Notes: a model not told the origin generated them from the sequence alone. A stretch of 29,715 nt of DNA from a virus (IMGVR_UViG_3300044712_001351:1-29715), one strand, 5' to 3'; shown: positions 5,708-12,374, counted from the stretch's first letter. Made by a program: numbers and translations.

Positions 5708-5751
5708 AAGCCTCCCATACTGTGTTCTGTTTACAAAACAAGTAGGGAGTT

Positions 5752-6198
5752 ATGAAACAGTGCGCACGCTGCAAGGAGTATAAAGACGAGTCTGAGTTCA
5801 ACTGGCGCTGGCAAGATCGGGGTGTGTATCAATCCGTCTGCCGTGACTGCCAGCACAAACAAGCCAGAGATCACTACGAAAAGAACTCGGACAATATTAA
5901 AACCAAATCATCAGAAACCAGAAAGAGAGCAAGTGAGGAGGCACAAAGGTTTATATACGAATACCTCTCGTATTCGACATGCAAAGACTGCGGAGAATAT
6001 GACTTTGCCGTTCTGACCTTTGACCACGTAAGAGGTAAAAAAGGCCACGACATCTCCACGATGGCAGCTCAAGGCTACTCCATTGATTCCATAAAAGCGG
6101 AAATCGAGTTATGCGAAGTGGTTTGTGCAAATTGTCATATGAGAAGAGAAAACGAAAGGAGATCTGGAGGAAGATATAGGCGCTTTTGGCCGGAATAA
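5752..6198 (+). CDS. HNH endonuclease-like protein with N-terminal zinc finger (paralogue 1)
   Basis: The 148-aa product starts MKQCARCKEYKDESEFNWRW with CxxC and a second CRDC, a typical N-terminal zinc module of phage HNH proteins. The C-terminal half holds CKDCGEYDFAVLTFDHVRGKK and VVCANCHMRR, giving the HNH metal and catalytic pattern with the two CxxC pairs and the D-H of TFDHV. GGGAG lies close before the ATG. It is a paralogue of the next gene in the same order and orientation. A nicking or homing-type role, or a packaging accessory, are possible. Confidence 0.85.
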   Translation: MKQCARCKEYKDESEFNWRWQDRGVYQSVCRDCQHKQARDHYEKNSDNIKTKSSETRKRASEEAQRFIYEYLSYSTCKDCGEYDFAVLTFDHVRGKKGHDISTMAAQGYSIDSIKAEIELCEVVCANCHMRRENERRSGGRYRRFWPE

Positions 6199-6203
6199 CA
6201 AAG

Positions 6204-6232
6204 AAGAGGTGGCCCAATAGCCACCTCTTTTA
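6204..6232 (+). terminator. Intrinsic terminator after the first HNH gene
   Basis: Stem AAGAGGTGGC/GCCACCTCTT with loop CCAATA, followed by TTTTAAT. The T- and A-rich flanks could allow some function in both directions. Confidence 0.85.
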
Positions 6233-6262
6233 ATTCCAGCAGACGTATGTTAATATGCAACT

Positions 6263-6715
6263 ATGGTGTGCAATCACTGCAAAATAGACAAAAGTGAAGA
6301 TCAGTTTTGGTGGAGTAATAAAAAATTAAATAAAAAGTGCAATTATTGTCGTGAGTGTGGAAGCATGCACAAGCACCGTTACCATTACCGGCATAGAGAT
6401 AGACTTGTTGCTAGATCAAAAAAACAATATCACGAAAGCAGAGTAAGAATTAAAAAATATATCTTTGATTATCTGCTAACTCACCCGTGCGTAGTTTGCG
6501 GGGAAAGGGATACAGTTGTTTTAGAGTTTGACCATGTGAAAAGAGAGGATAAAGTATTGCCTATCGGCAATATGAGAAATCACTTGTACTCCCTAGAAAA
6601 AATCAAAAGTGAAATTAAAAAGTGCCAAGTTCTATGCGCAAATTGCCATAGGAGAAAAACCGCGACGGACTTGGGCTGGAACAAAGAACACCAATACTTC
6701 AACAACCCAGTTTAA
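6263..6715 (+). CDS. HNH endonuclease-like protein with N-terminal zinc finger (paralogue 2)
   Basis: A 150-aa protein starting MVCNHCKIDKSEDQFWWSNK with CNHC and CNYCREC, a basic helical middle (RYHYRHRDRLVARSKKQYHE), then CVVCGERDTVVLEFDHVKRED and VLCANCHRRK. Domain order and motifs match the upstream HNH protein, although codon use is AT-richer, suggesting a different arrival time. The ATG lies six bases after TAATAT, a possible leaderless start; no good Shine-Dalgarno is present. The gene ends four bases into the convergent HTH gene. Confidence 0.85.
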   Translation: MVCNHCKIDKSEDQFWWSNKKLNKKCNYCRECGSMHKHRYHYRHRDRLVARSKKQYHESRVRIKKYIFDYLLTHPCVVCGERDTVVLEFDHVKREDKVLPIGNMRNHLYSLEKIKSEIKKCQVLCANCHRRKTATDLGWNKEHQYFNNPV

Positions 6716-6948
6716 GGGATATTTTCAGTATGTTCGCGCCTCAAGTGTTCTGGGAACAGAACTTTCTCGAAAGCTTTACGTTTTTCCTCTAAGATGAGGT
6801 CGGTGTGTTCAGCAAACCACCGGCCTCTTTCTTTTTCCTCAACCGGCATCCCACAATCAGTAATGAAATATTGAATAACCGAAACCGGCACCTGCCACCT
6901 TTCGGCTATCTCATTTAGAGAGACGACTATCAAGCCTCGTTCTTTCAT
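6712..6948 (-). CDS. 78-aa helix-turn-helix protein next to the methyltransferase
   Basis: The product has a MerR/HTH_17-like N-terminus (IVVSLNEIAERWQVPVSVIQYFITDCGMPVEE...GRWF), followed by a charged helical tail. It sits 18 bases downstream of the methyltransferase gene, in the same direction, and has its own -10 TATAAT six bases before the ATG. It could be a controller protein for the neighbouring restriction-modification genes or a phage regulator. It ends convergently on the HNH gene. Confidence 0.7.
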   Translation of the reverse strand: MKERGLIVVSLNEIAERWQVPVSVIQYFITDCGMPVEEKERGRWFAEHTDLILEEKRKAFEKVLFPEHLRREHTENIP

Positions 6949-6954
6949 ATCTTT

Positions 6955-6960
6955 ATTATA
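6955..6960 (-). promoter_or_regulatory. Consensus -10 for a leaderless HTH mRNA
   Basis: Minus-strand TATAAT is followed by AAAGAT and then the ATG, so a transcript initiated at the usual distance would begin within about one base of the start codon. The -35 is weak. Confidence 0.5.
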
Positions 6961-6966
6961 ACGATT

Positions 6967-8619
6967 TTAGCGCCGGTTCATACGCCTATCTCGCAATTCA
7001 TACCAAGCCGATCTTATATTGCGAACTGTGACGGCATCAAACCCAAGTGTTCCATGCAGGACTACACTATCAACGTAATCCAACGCTTCGGTCTCTTTGG
7101 CCTTTCTCAGAAGTGCATCTACTTTTTCAATATCGAGCTGGGTATCATCCCGGTATGGGATTGGCAGTTCCTCGGCTTCCCTTGGCTCAAGCTCAAGGAC
7201 CCCTCCCCCATAGCTTCTGCCGCATACTTCAGCCCATGCGAGAGTTAGGGAATTGAAGAAGGTAGCAGCCAGTAGGGTCGGAGAGATACCGTTGAACCTG
7301 ACTCGGTGAATGGTATCAGTCGTAGTTGCGCCTGCCTGATTGACCACCAATAAAGGATACTTGTGAATTTGGCGGAACATAAACCCGCCTGGCACATAAA
7401 CAGATGGAACGTCATACCACCGTGGCCTGATCCGGCATTTGTAGCCCTTATGGATATCGTCTGCTTCTCCTGACTTGATATAGTCATGAAGCGACTGCGG
7501 GAAAGTGTTTGCTGACTTCCCGGTCAAATCCAGTAAATAAGCCGGCTGGGTCAAACTGTACTTTACTAAGTCTGCTTCCGTATAGAGAGCTGACGTTAAA
7601 GCTGAAGTCCTGCCGACAATTGGAACAGTAAACTCTTCAACCCCAAGCGCCCTGCGGGTATTTGCATCAAGAACAAAGAAGCTGTTTCTTCCGGTAACAA
7701 CACCAACGTCAACTTCGGCTATCTTTCCAAGGTGGGTCAGCCCTGGTGCTTGCTGGGCTTCGTCCAAAGCATTGAATGATTTACCGGAAAGAAAAAGTGA
7801 TGTCCATTTCATCCCGTTTCTTGAGTGCTTTGCTTCTACGTGCGAAATGGTATTTTCCAAATCCTGTAAAACCAGTTCTTCACCGCTCTCAAATTCGATG
7901 GTGTGGATGTCAGAGGATGGACCTGGCTGCTCTCTTTTACCTTCGGCCAGAAGTAAAACAACTTCCTGCTGGATGTCTGGGAATACCAGCTTTTTAAAAC
8001 CAACAATCACTACATGGTCAAAAACCTTGCTTAATCTCGATCTCAACTCAGCGGCATAGTTGACCTGCAATAGTTCAGCAGGCACTACCATCGCAAGCCT
8101 TCCGCCCGGGCGCAGCAGCTCAATCCCTAATTGAATAAACGCTGTCCAGGCGTTGGCCAGCTTAGTTGGTTTGTATTTAGCTTCCCTCAGATGGGCAAAA
8201 GCTATTGTCCGCGACTCATCATCAAAATACTGGAACCTGATAAAGGGTGGATTTCCGGCGAAGACATCAAACTGTTCTTCATTCTTCAGGCTCGAATATT
8301 CTTTAAAAAAGTCATTGCAAGCCCAAGTGATCTGCACCGGATGGTCAAACTCCCTGACGCGGCGCTGGGCTTTTAAAAGCTCGTTTTCCTCGATTTCAAC
8401 GGCTACAATCGACAAAGATGGTAAGTTCTCACGTGCGGCCTTTTTTGCTATGGCTTCAACGAAATTACCATCCCCGCAGCTAGACTCTAATATGCGCTCC
8501 CTGCCGGTCCGCACAGCCCAATCAATCAGGTAATCTGCAAGCTTAAGGGGCGTGTAGTATCCGCCCCTAAGTTTCTGCTCACCTGCCGGCTTCTTATTCG
8601 TCAAAAAGGAAAAATCCAT
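6967..8619 (-). CDS. N6-adenine DNA methyltransferase (Eco57I/TaqI-like class)
   Basis: The 550-aa protein has SAM-binding motif I (ILESSCGDGNFVEA, about residues 45-57), motif II acid in VAVEIEE and catalytic motif IV NPPF in FDVFAGNPPFIRF (about 123-130), the N6-adenine (gamma-type) signature. YYTP near residue 22 is motif X-like. The C-terminal half (TGRNSFFVLDANT..., SYGGGVLELEPREAEELPIP) resembles target-recognition domains of this class. It follows the probable endonuclease by 27 bases in one operon and should methylate its recognition sequence. The ATG at 8619 is used; a preceding in-frame TTG is an alternative. Confidence 0.9.
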   Translation of the reverse strand: MDFSFLTNKKPAGEQKLRGGYYTPLKLADYLIDWAVRTGRERILESSCGDGNFVEAIAKKAARENLPSLSIVAVEIEENELLKAQRRVREFDHPVQITWACNDFFKEYSSLKNEEQFDVFAGNPPFIRFQYFDDESRTIAFAHLREAKYKPTKLANAWTAFIQLGIELLRPGGRLAMVVPAELLQVNYAAELRSRLSKVFDHVVIVGFKKLVFPDIQQEVVLLLAEGKREQPGPSSDIHTIEFESGEELVLQDLENTISHVEAKHSRNGMKWTSLFLSGKSFNALDEAQQAPGLTHLGKIAEVDVGVVTGRNSFFVLDANTRRALGVEEFTVPIVGRTSALTSALYTEADLVKYSLTQPAYLLDLTGKSANTFPQSLHDYIKSGEADDIHKGYKCRIRPRWYDVPSVYVPGGFMFRQIHKYPLLVVNQAGATTTDTIHRVRFNGISPTLLAATFFNSLTLAWAEVCGRSYGGGVLELEPREAEELPIPYRDDTQLDIEKVDALLRKAKETEALDYVDSVVLHGTLGFDAVTVRNIRSAWYELRDRRMNRR

Positions 8620-8646
8620 CAAGACACCAATACTCCCAAAGATGTG

Positions 8647-9414
8647 CTACGTTTCCTCCTCATCCTCAACGATGACTTCAGCTACGTTATGCGGTGGCAA
8701 ACCCTTATATCGATCCAGGTAATGGGGAAATAGGGTTTGGGAAAACTTTTCATACCGCAGATTTGAGGAAGGGGCCGGATTGGTTTCTGATACTGTTCCG
8801 GTCTGTGGATCCCAGAGGACAAGGGCAATAGCTTCTGCAAGATGCGCCTGGTCTAAAACGTCTTTCCGATTACCAAGTCGTTCTAATGTTCTAATTATAT
8901 CAACTTCTTGGCGATATCCGACTGCTGGTTTTGGCAAAACCACAATGAAAGCAACAACCGCATACGGGAAGCGAGTATGAACTGTAGCCGCTTCGGTAGA
9001 CAGATCGTTGATCATATTCTGCCAGTTCTTGGCAATGCTTTTGGCATCATTTAAAGTCTTGCTGTCAAACACTACCCTTGGACCGTCCGGACGGTAGGCT
9101 GCGTCAAAGTTTTGTGGACGGATACCGCCGATAATTCTGACCGTTCCGACCTCAACACAATCTGCCTGAACAGGGAGCAGTGAATTACCACCGGGAGTAC
9201 AAACAGGAATACCCCCTAATGCAGTAGCCAACACCTGGCCAAAAGATCGGTCTATAAAGGAAGCAAAATTAACCGACTGCTGCCGGTCAAAAGCATTTAC
9301 CTTTTTAGCTTTGTTATTTCCAGGGTTAACGTCCGCTAACCACAATTGTCCCCAACGCCGCAATTGCTCCTGGTCGATCACCAATGGAGGCATAGAGTTT
9401 GCCAGGACTGCCAT
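8647..9414 (-). CDS. Probable restriction endonuclease (PD-(D/E)XK-like)
   Basis: The 255-aa product contains NFDAAYRPDGPRVVFDSKTL (about residues 103-122), where the acidic residues and D-S-K fit a PD-(D/E)XK core. The next helix (AKNWQNMINDLSTEA) and a hydrophobic strand (FPYAVVAFIVVLPKP) suit that fold. It lies directly upstream of a DNA methyltransferase, the usual type II layout. GGGGTGG precedes the ATG. Start MAVLANSMPP. The C-terminus is acidic (VEDEEET). Family placement is by motif and context only. Confidence 0.7.
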   Translation of the reverse strand: MAVLANSMPPLVIDQEQLRRWGQLWLADVNPGNNKAKKVNAFDRQQSVNFASFIDRSFGQVLATALGGIPVCTPGGNSLLPVQADCVEVGTVRIIGGIRPQNFDAAYRPDGPRVVFDSKTLNDAKSIAKNWQNMINDLSTEAATVHTRFPYAVVAFIVVLPKPAVGYRQEVDIIRTLERLGNRKDVLDQAHLAEAIALVLWDPQTGTVSETNPAPSSNLRYEKFSQTLFPHYLDRYKGLPPHNVAEVIVEDEEET

Positions 9415-9426
9415 GAGCCACCCCTT

Positions 9427-9480
9427 TTCGAAGATTGAAGTGACTCCATTCTACATGAGATTTTAAAATTTGACTTCGAA
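9427..9480. promoter_or_regulatory. Promoter region of the endonuclease gene framed by inverted repeats
   Basis: TTCGAAG (9427-9433) and CTTCGAA (9474-9480) form 7-base inverted arms around a minus-strand TAGAAT -10-like hexamer. They may bind a regulator of restriction expression. The 91-base gap is otherwise empty. Confidence 0.4.
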
Positions 9481-9505
9481 TTTTGGTTGTGGTTTCAAGT
9501 TCAGC

Positions 9506-10024
9506 TTATTTTTTGATTCCTGACAACCCCAGCAAGTCTTGGACGATCACGCGAAACTCAGTAATAAGCAGCTCAATATCTGGACCGTGCGGATTATATC
9601 GGATACCATGGGCGGACAAATTTCCTGCCAAATTGACCTTGGGCAATCCACTTCTGGTGTGCTTGTTTAAGGTCCAAGAAGTCTCATTGATGAGACTTTT
9701 GATCAAAGTTTCCATCATAAAGTAGTTGCCATTGCCGTCCTTGATGTTGGCGGATAGCCCTTTGGCTTCATATACTTCGATGATTAAAACCTCGCACAGC
9801 CGGCGCATCATTACCGCGCAGGCATCAAACCACCCCTTTTCATAGCAGCCGTTTATCTGATTTACCAGCTTTTCAATATATCCCCGAGTGCCGCGAACAT
9901 ATGAAACGGGGACTATTTGCGCTGTCTCTGCCTTGATACCCTCAGCCGGCGGTTTTAAATAATCAGGGATATCAGCCTGGATCTCCTTGGCGATATCAAG
10001 GGAAATCTTAGCCAGGCTGTCCAC
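9506..10024 (-). CDS. DUF4145-like protein of the defence-type operon
   Basis: The 172-aa protein is mostly helical. CYEKGWFDACAVMMRRLCEVLIIEVYEAKG and LSAHGIRYNPHGPDIELLITEFRVIVQDLL resemble DUF4145/HEPN-like helical domains, where an early Arg-rich helix and a late R/N-x-x-H-like patch occur; a canonical RxxxxH is not clearly present. It begins with GTG overlapping the TAG of the DUF5343-like gene (TAGTG), so the two are translationally coupled and probably work together. Likely intracellular; RNase or sensor roles are speculative. Confidence 0.65.
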   Translation of the reverse strand: MDSLAKISLDIAKEIQADIPDYLKPPAEGIKAETAQIVPVSYVRGTRGYIEKLVNQINGCYEKGWFDACAVMMRRLCEVLIIEVYEAKGLSANIKDGNGNYFMMETLIKSLINETSWTLNKHTRSGLPKVNLAGNLSAHGIRYNPHGPDIELLITEFRVIVQDLLGLSGIKK

Positions 10025-10746
10025 TATTCACCGCTTCGTGGTTTGTAGAGGTGGTTTTCGATTGCGGTAAAAATATCCTCAATTTGCTTGGTAGGTGCGT
10101 CAGGGGATATGTGAATTTGGATATCAATATGGACTGATGGCGCGACTAAGCGGTCTGGCAGAGATGGTTTCTCTGGCTTTACTTCTGCAGGTGACTGGCC
10201 GTTTCCATTAGAAGGTACTGCTTGAGGTTCAACGACTGCAACCGCCGCTACAGCCTTTACAGGTTTGGATTTTTTGGCCTGTGCCTTTGCTGGTGTTGAC
10301 CCGGTTGCTTTTCCATCTTTGCCTTTGGCTGGATCGGCTTCCCGAAGCAATTCAAACACAGACGCATTTTTTGCAGCAAAGTTTTCACCGACACGGGTAG
10401 TTTTTACAAACCAGTTGATCAAGTAAGTACGGTCGGCAATCTCCGGCGAAGCATCAAGCAGACCAACTGGATAAATGTCTGTCATAATGTCTTTGCAGAC
10501 TTGGGGATATTGGTCATCAAGCCGCCAATGGTTGGCCCGCTCGGTAGTCTTGCCGTCCTTATCTACAAACCCGAAGAGCTGCAAGTTTCGATAAATGCCC
10601 CTCGCAGATTGTATTCCGACACCAAGAGCATCTTGAATATATTTTAGGTTAATGGTGTCTACTAACCGATTGCGGAATAACCCGCGAATCTTCCACCATT
10701 GGCTTAAAGGAATGTCCGGATATGTTTGCTGTTTTTCGTCAGCCAT
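10024..10746 (-). CDS. DUF5343-like winged-helix protein
   Basis: The N-terminal 140 residues (YPDIPLSQWWKIRGLFRNRL..YIQDALGVGIQSARGIYRNLQLFGFVDKDG) match the winged-helix-like opening of DUF5343 proteins. A low-complexity Ala/Lys/Pro linker (about 150-205) leads to a conserved C-terminal block VHIDIQIHISPDAPTKQIED. That two-block architecture is known in DUF5343 proteins of restriction and defence neighbourhoods. It is first in the operon, with AAGGGG eight bases before the ATG, and is coupled to the DUF4145-like gene. Biochemical function is unknown. Confidence 0.75.
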   Translation of the reverse strand: MADEKQQTYPDIPLSQWWKIRGLFRNRLVDTINLKYIQDALGVGIQSARGIYRNLQLFGFVDKDGKTTERANHWRLDDQYPQVCKDIMTDIYPVGLLDASPEIADRTYLINWFVKTTRVGENFAAKNASVFELLREADPAKGKDGKATGSTPAKAQAKKSKPVKAVAAVAVVEPQAVPSNGNGQSPAEVKPEKPSLPDRLVAPSVHIDIQIHISPDAPTKQIEDIFTAIENHLYKPRSGE

Positions 10747-11069
10747 GTTTGCGCCCCTTTATTTAATTAGGAAGAAATCAGAAGGTCATTTCATTTTCGC
10801 AGATAAAGATCACTATTTCATGTGTCGTTTGTCACCCGTTCCATGTACTAGTGCAATAAATTTTAAAATCTATTTTGTAAAAGTTATCCCTGTTGGAAGA
10901 AGGGTTTTTCTCGGTTTCCCCCCCTCCCCCCAAGGTGTTATCCCCGTCGGTGAGAAGTTGTATTCTGTCTCGCTCTTGTGCTTTTTAACGACCCCACAAG
11001 AGACTTAGTTTCCCCGGGTCGGTTAGTTTCCTCCAAGGTATTCGGAATTTCCGAACACCTTCCAAGAAA
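10747..11069. other. 323-base intergenic region with repeats, C-tract and long hairpin
   Basis: No credible gene is seen. It holds the promoter side of the DUF5343 operon, two near-copies of TTATCCC(T/C)GT(T/C)GG (10884-10896 and 10938-10950), a C7-T-C6 tract (10918-10931, G-rich on the minus strand), CTCTTGTG/CACAAGAG inverted arms (10973-10980, 10995-11002) and the long palindrome at 11024-11072. The repeats recall iterons or degenerate DnaA boxes, so an origin or regulator-binding region is possible. Confidence 0.45.
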
Positions 11070-11072
11070 CTA
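11024..11072. repeat. Long near-perfect hairpin
   Basis: AAGGTATTCGGAA (11035-11047) and TTCCGAACACCTT (11049-11061) pair with one mismatch around a single base. Outer arms TAGTTTC (11024-11030) and GAAACTA (11066-11072) add seven pairs across a 4-base internal loop. It overlaps the stop codon of the 135-aa gene and could be an RNA terminator-like structure or a cruciform binding site. Confidence 0.6.
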
Positions 11073-11477
11073 CCCTTTATCCGCTCTCAACACTCGAACA
11101 ATTTTATGGATCTTTCCAAAACTATCTTCAATCTGGTTACTTCCCGTTTCCCGTTGGAAGTCTTCCAAGAATAATGAAAGCTGTTGGCCGTTTTCATTTA
11201 TTTGTTGGCGCAGGTCGGCAATCTTATTTGATAAATCTGCTGCCGTTGGAAGCTTCATGATCTGCTTTTTAGTGTTGTTCCGCACTCGTAATGCCTCTTT
11301 GTATGCTGCATCGTGTGCTTGATAAGTTGGATCGCTTGTCATAATTCCTGAAAGCATCTCCTTTAACTTACCGGCTTCAATTTTCAGAACCCCGATCTTG
11401 TCGATGTGGTGTCTTGCCATCGTTTCAGCATTATCTTCTATTGCTGGCCTAACAATTGAGCTTGCTTCTGGTGCCAT
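11070..11477 (-). CDS. 135-aa helical phage protein
   Basis: The product is almost wholly alpha-helical with coiled-coil spacing (KIGVLKIEAGKLKEMLSGIM, SNKIADLRQQINENGQQLSLFLEDF). Start MAPEASSIVR directly abuts the TAA of the zinc-ribbon gene (TAAATG). No enzymatic motif is present. It may be a structural or regulatory oligomer. The stop lies in the outer arm of the long hairpin. Confidence 0.65.
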   Translation of the reverse strand: MAPEASSIVRPAIEDNAETMARHHIDKIGVLKIEAGKLKEMLSGIMTSDPTYQAHDAAYKEALRVRNNTKKQIMKLPTAADLSNKIADLRQQINENGQQLSLFLEDFQRETGSNQIEDSFGKIHKIVRVLRADKG

Positions 11478-11684
11478 TTAATCTTCACCCCCTTCATCGT
11501 CCCATTGTTCCATAAACTCCTTATTTACCTGACTTGAAACTATTTCTGAATACCTTTTGTGAGAAATCTTGAAGCCACAACTTTTTTCCGGACAAATGAC
11601 ATATCCAGGCTGTCCGAAAGCGAGATAACCAAAATTCTTATCACATCTTGGACATTTATTTTTTTTGAGGTTGAACCACTTCAT
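11478..11684 (-). CDS. 68-aa zinc-ribbon protein
   Basis: The product MKWFNLKKNKCPRCDKNFGY contains CPRC and, 19 residues later, CPEKSC followed by GFKIS, a compact zinc ribbon; the C-terminus is acidic. The ATG at 11684 lies seven bases after the U-run of an intrinsic terminator and has no Shine-Dalgarno, an unusual context suggesting controlled read-through or a separate promoter. A TTG at 11690 is an in-frame alternative. Probably a nucleic-acid binding regulator. Confidence 0.6.
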   Translation of the reverse strand: MKWFNLKKNKCPRCDKNFGYLAFGQPGYVICPEKSCGFKISHKRYSEIVSSQVNKEFMEQWDDEGGED

Positions 11685-11690
11685 ACGCAA

Positions 11691-11719
11691 TAAAAAAACC
11701 GACTGGTGATCTCAGTCGG
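11691..11719 (-). terminator. Intrinsic terminator immediately upstream of the zinc-ribbon gene
   Basis: On the minus strand CCGACTG (11719-11713), loop AGATCAC, CAGTCGG (11705-11699) and TTTTTTTA form a strong terminator. It ends the excisionase-like unit but sits 7 bases before the next start codon. Confidence 0.8.
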
Positions 11720-11768
11720 CCTTTTCTGTTATTTTAAACCCTTACGTAAAGGTTTTCCAGAGATCACC
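11705..11768 (-). promoter_or_regulatory. Possible anti-terminator pairing
   Basis: GGTGATCTC (minus strand 11768-11760) is perfectly complementary to GAGATCACC (11713-11705), which covers the terminator loop and one base of each arm. Pairing would compete with, or cap, the terminator. TTACGTAA lies between the two arms. Confidence 0.4.
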
Positions 11769-11823
11769 TGGTTACTGATAACTTACTCCTTTCGTTTTTG
11801 TCTTGCAACTGTATCTTTCTGGA

Positions 11824-12012
11824 TCAAGTTTTTACTGCACGTTTCTCAATCCAGAGTTTCAAATCGGATTCTCGTATCACCACCCTCCTTTCCGTCAATC
11901 TGATATGCGGTATCTTCTTTTGCTCAATTAGCAAATAAAGCTGTGATTTGCTAATCCGGAGAAATTTAGCCGCTTCCGGCACGGTCAACAGTCTATCTAG
12001 TGTCGTATCCAT
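11824..12012 (-). CDS. Excisionase-like helix-turn-helix protein
   Basis: The 62-aa protein MDTTLDRLLTVPEAAKFLRI continues SKSQLYLLIEQKKIPHIRLT and ERRVVIRESDLKLWIEKR, the full signature of the HTH_17/excisionase (MerR-like winged helix) family: VPEAAxxLxISxxxLYxLIxxxxIPxxRxxxRxxxIRxxDLxxWIE. It could bend att DNA with the integrase or regulate transcription; AlpA-like activators share this fold. It overlaps the upstream zinc-finger gene by 20 bases. It is 6.5 kb from int in this orientation, so an Xis role is plausible but not proven. Confidence 0.8.
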   Translation of the reverse strand: MDTTLDRLLTVPEAAKFLRISKSQLYLLIEQKKIPHIRLTERRVVIRESDLKLWIEKRAVKT

Positions 12013-12271
12013 TAAGTTGCTCCATTATCCTCATCACGTAATAAGCCAGCAGTTTCCCTTTTGCCCCGTTGGGTAGTTCCTCATAGTCTTCCATGGTGAA
12101 CGTTCGTAGAAAAGCAAAAGGGATGGATTTCGGTTCAAACCTGTCCATTTTGTTCTCCAAACAGTCCTCACAAGCATCACTCATCTGCAATTTGCAGATC
12201 CTGCAAAGGGCTGTGTTTGGAGTTACTATGTATTCAGTTGTTGGTCTGGTCTCCTTCTCCACTCGTTTCAT
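11993..12271 (-). CDS. 92-aa zinc-finger protein
   Basis: From ATG 12271 the protein is MKRVEKETRPTTEYIVTPNT followed by CRICKLQMSDACEDCLENK, which has CRIC and CEDC pairs forming a likely zinc site, and a helical C-terminus (MEDYEELPNGAKGKLLAYYVMRIMEQL). A TTG at 12295 is in frame but falls inside the opposite promoter. It is divergent from the tRNA leader transcript, only 28 bases from the leader ATG, so expression of the two may be linked. Function unknown. Confidence 0.65.
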   Translation of the reverse strand: MKRVEKETRPTTEYIVTPNTALCRICKLQMSDACEDCLENKMDRFEPKSIPFAFLRTFTMEDYEELPNGAKGKLLAYYVMRIMEQLNGYDTR

Positions 12272-12283
12272 CTTAACACCCAG

Positions 12284-12292
12284 TGCTATAAT
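12284..12292 (+). promoter_or_regulatory. Extended -10 promoter of the tRNA-Gln/Asn operon
   Basis: TGCTATAAT is a perfect extended -10 (TATAAT at 12287-12292). The -35 position is poor. The first ATG follows after CAACTTG (seven bases), so the transcript would begin at or next to the leader start codon. Confidence 0.7.
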
Positions 12293-12299
12293 CAACTTG

Positions 12300-12341
12300 A
12301 TGACCGATTTTGCTAATAATCAGAACCAACAGACCTCTTAA
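12300..12341 (+). CDS. 13-codon Asn/Gln leader peptide of a tRNA operon
   Basis: The short ORF encodes MTDFANNQNQQTS. Codons 6-11 are AAT AAT CAG AAC CAA CAG, six consecutive Asn or Gln codons, exactly those read by the tRNA-Gln(CTG), tRNA-Asn(GTT) and tRNA-Gln(TTG) genes that begin 51 bases downstream. The 5' arm of the first hairpin lies within these codons, and the TAA stop falls just before the second pairing segment. This matches the layout of trp, his and leu leader peptides. The start is probably leaderless. The peptide itself probably has no function; ribosome position on it would be the signal. Confidence 0.8.
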   Translation: MTDFANNQNQQTS

Positions 12342-12360
12342 GGGGGCTTGGTTCTTTTTG
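12322..12360 (+). terminator. Attenuator hairpin 1:2
   Basis: AGAACCAA (12322-12329, inside the leader codons) pairs perfectly with TTGGTTCT (12348-12355), followed by TTTTG. An inner CCTC-TTAA-GGGG hairpin stacks inside. It is both the pause hairpin (1:2) of a trp-type attenuator and, with its U-run, a possible terminator. Confidence 0.8.
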
Positions 12361-12374
12361 TTTTGCTAAGCCCC
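12343..12374 (+). promoter_or_regulatory. Antiterminator pairing 2:3
   Basis: GGGGCTTGGT (12343-12352) can pair over ten positions with GCTAAGCCCC (12365-12374), including two G-U pairs. It uses the 3' arm of hairpin 1:2 and the 5' arm of terminator 3:4, so it excludes both. It would form when a ribosome stalled on the Asn/Gln codons covers segment 1. Confidence 0.7.

Noticed and set aside
12093-12341. 82-aa plus-strand reading frame ending in the leader peptide
   Set aside because: Its first part is antisense to a better-supported zinc-finger gene; the promoter and codon content support only the last 13 codons.
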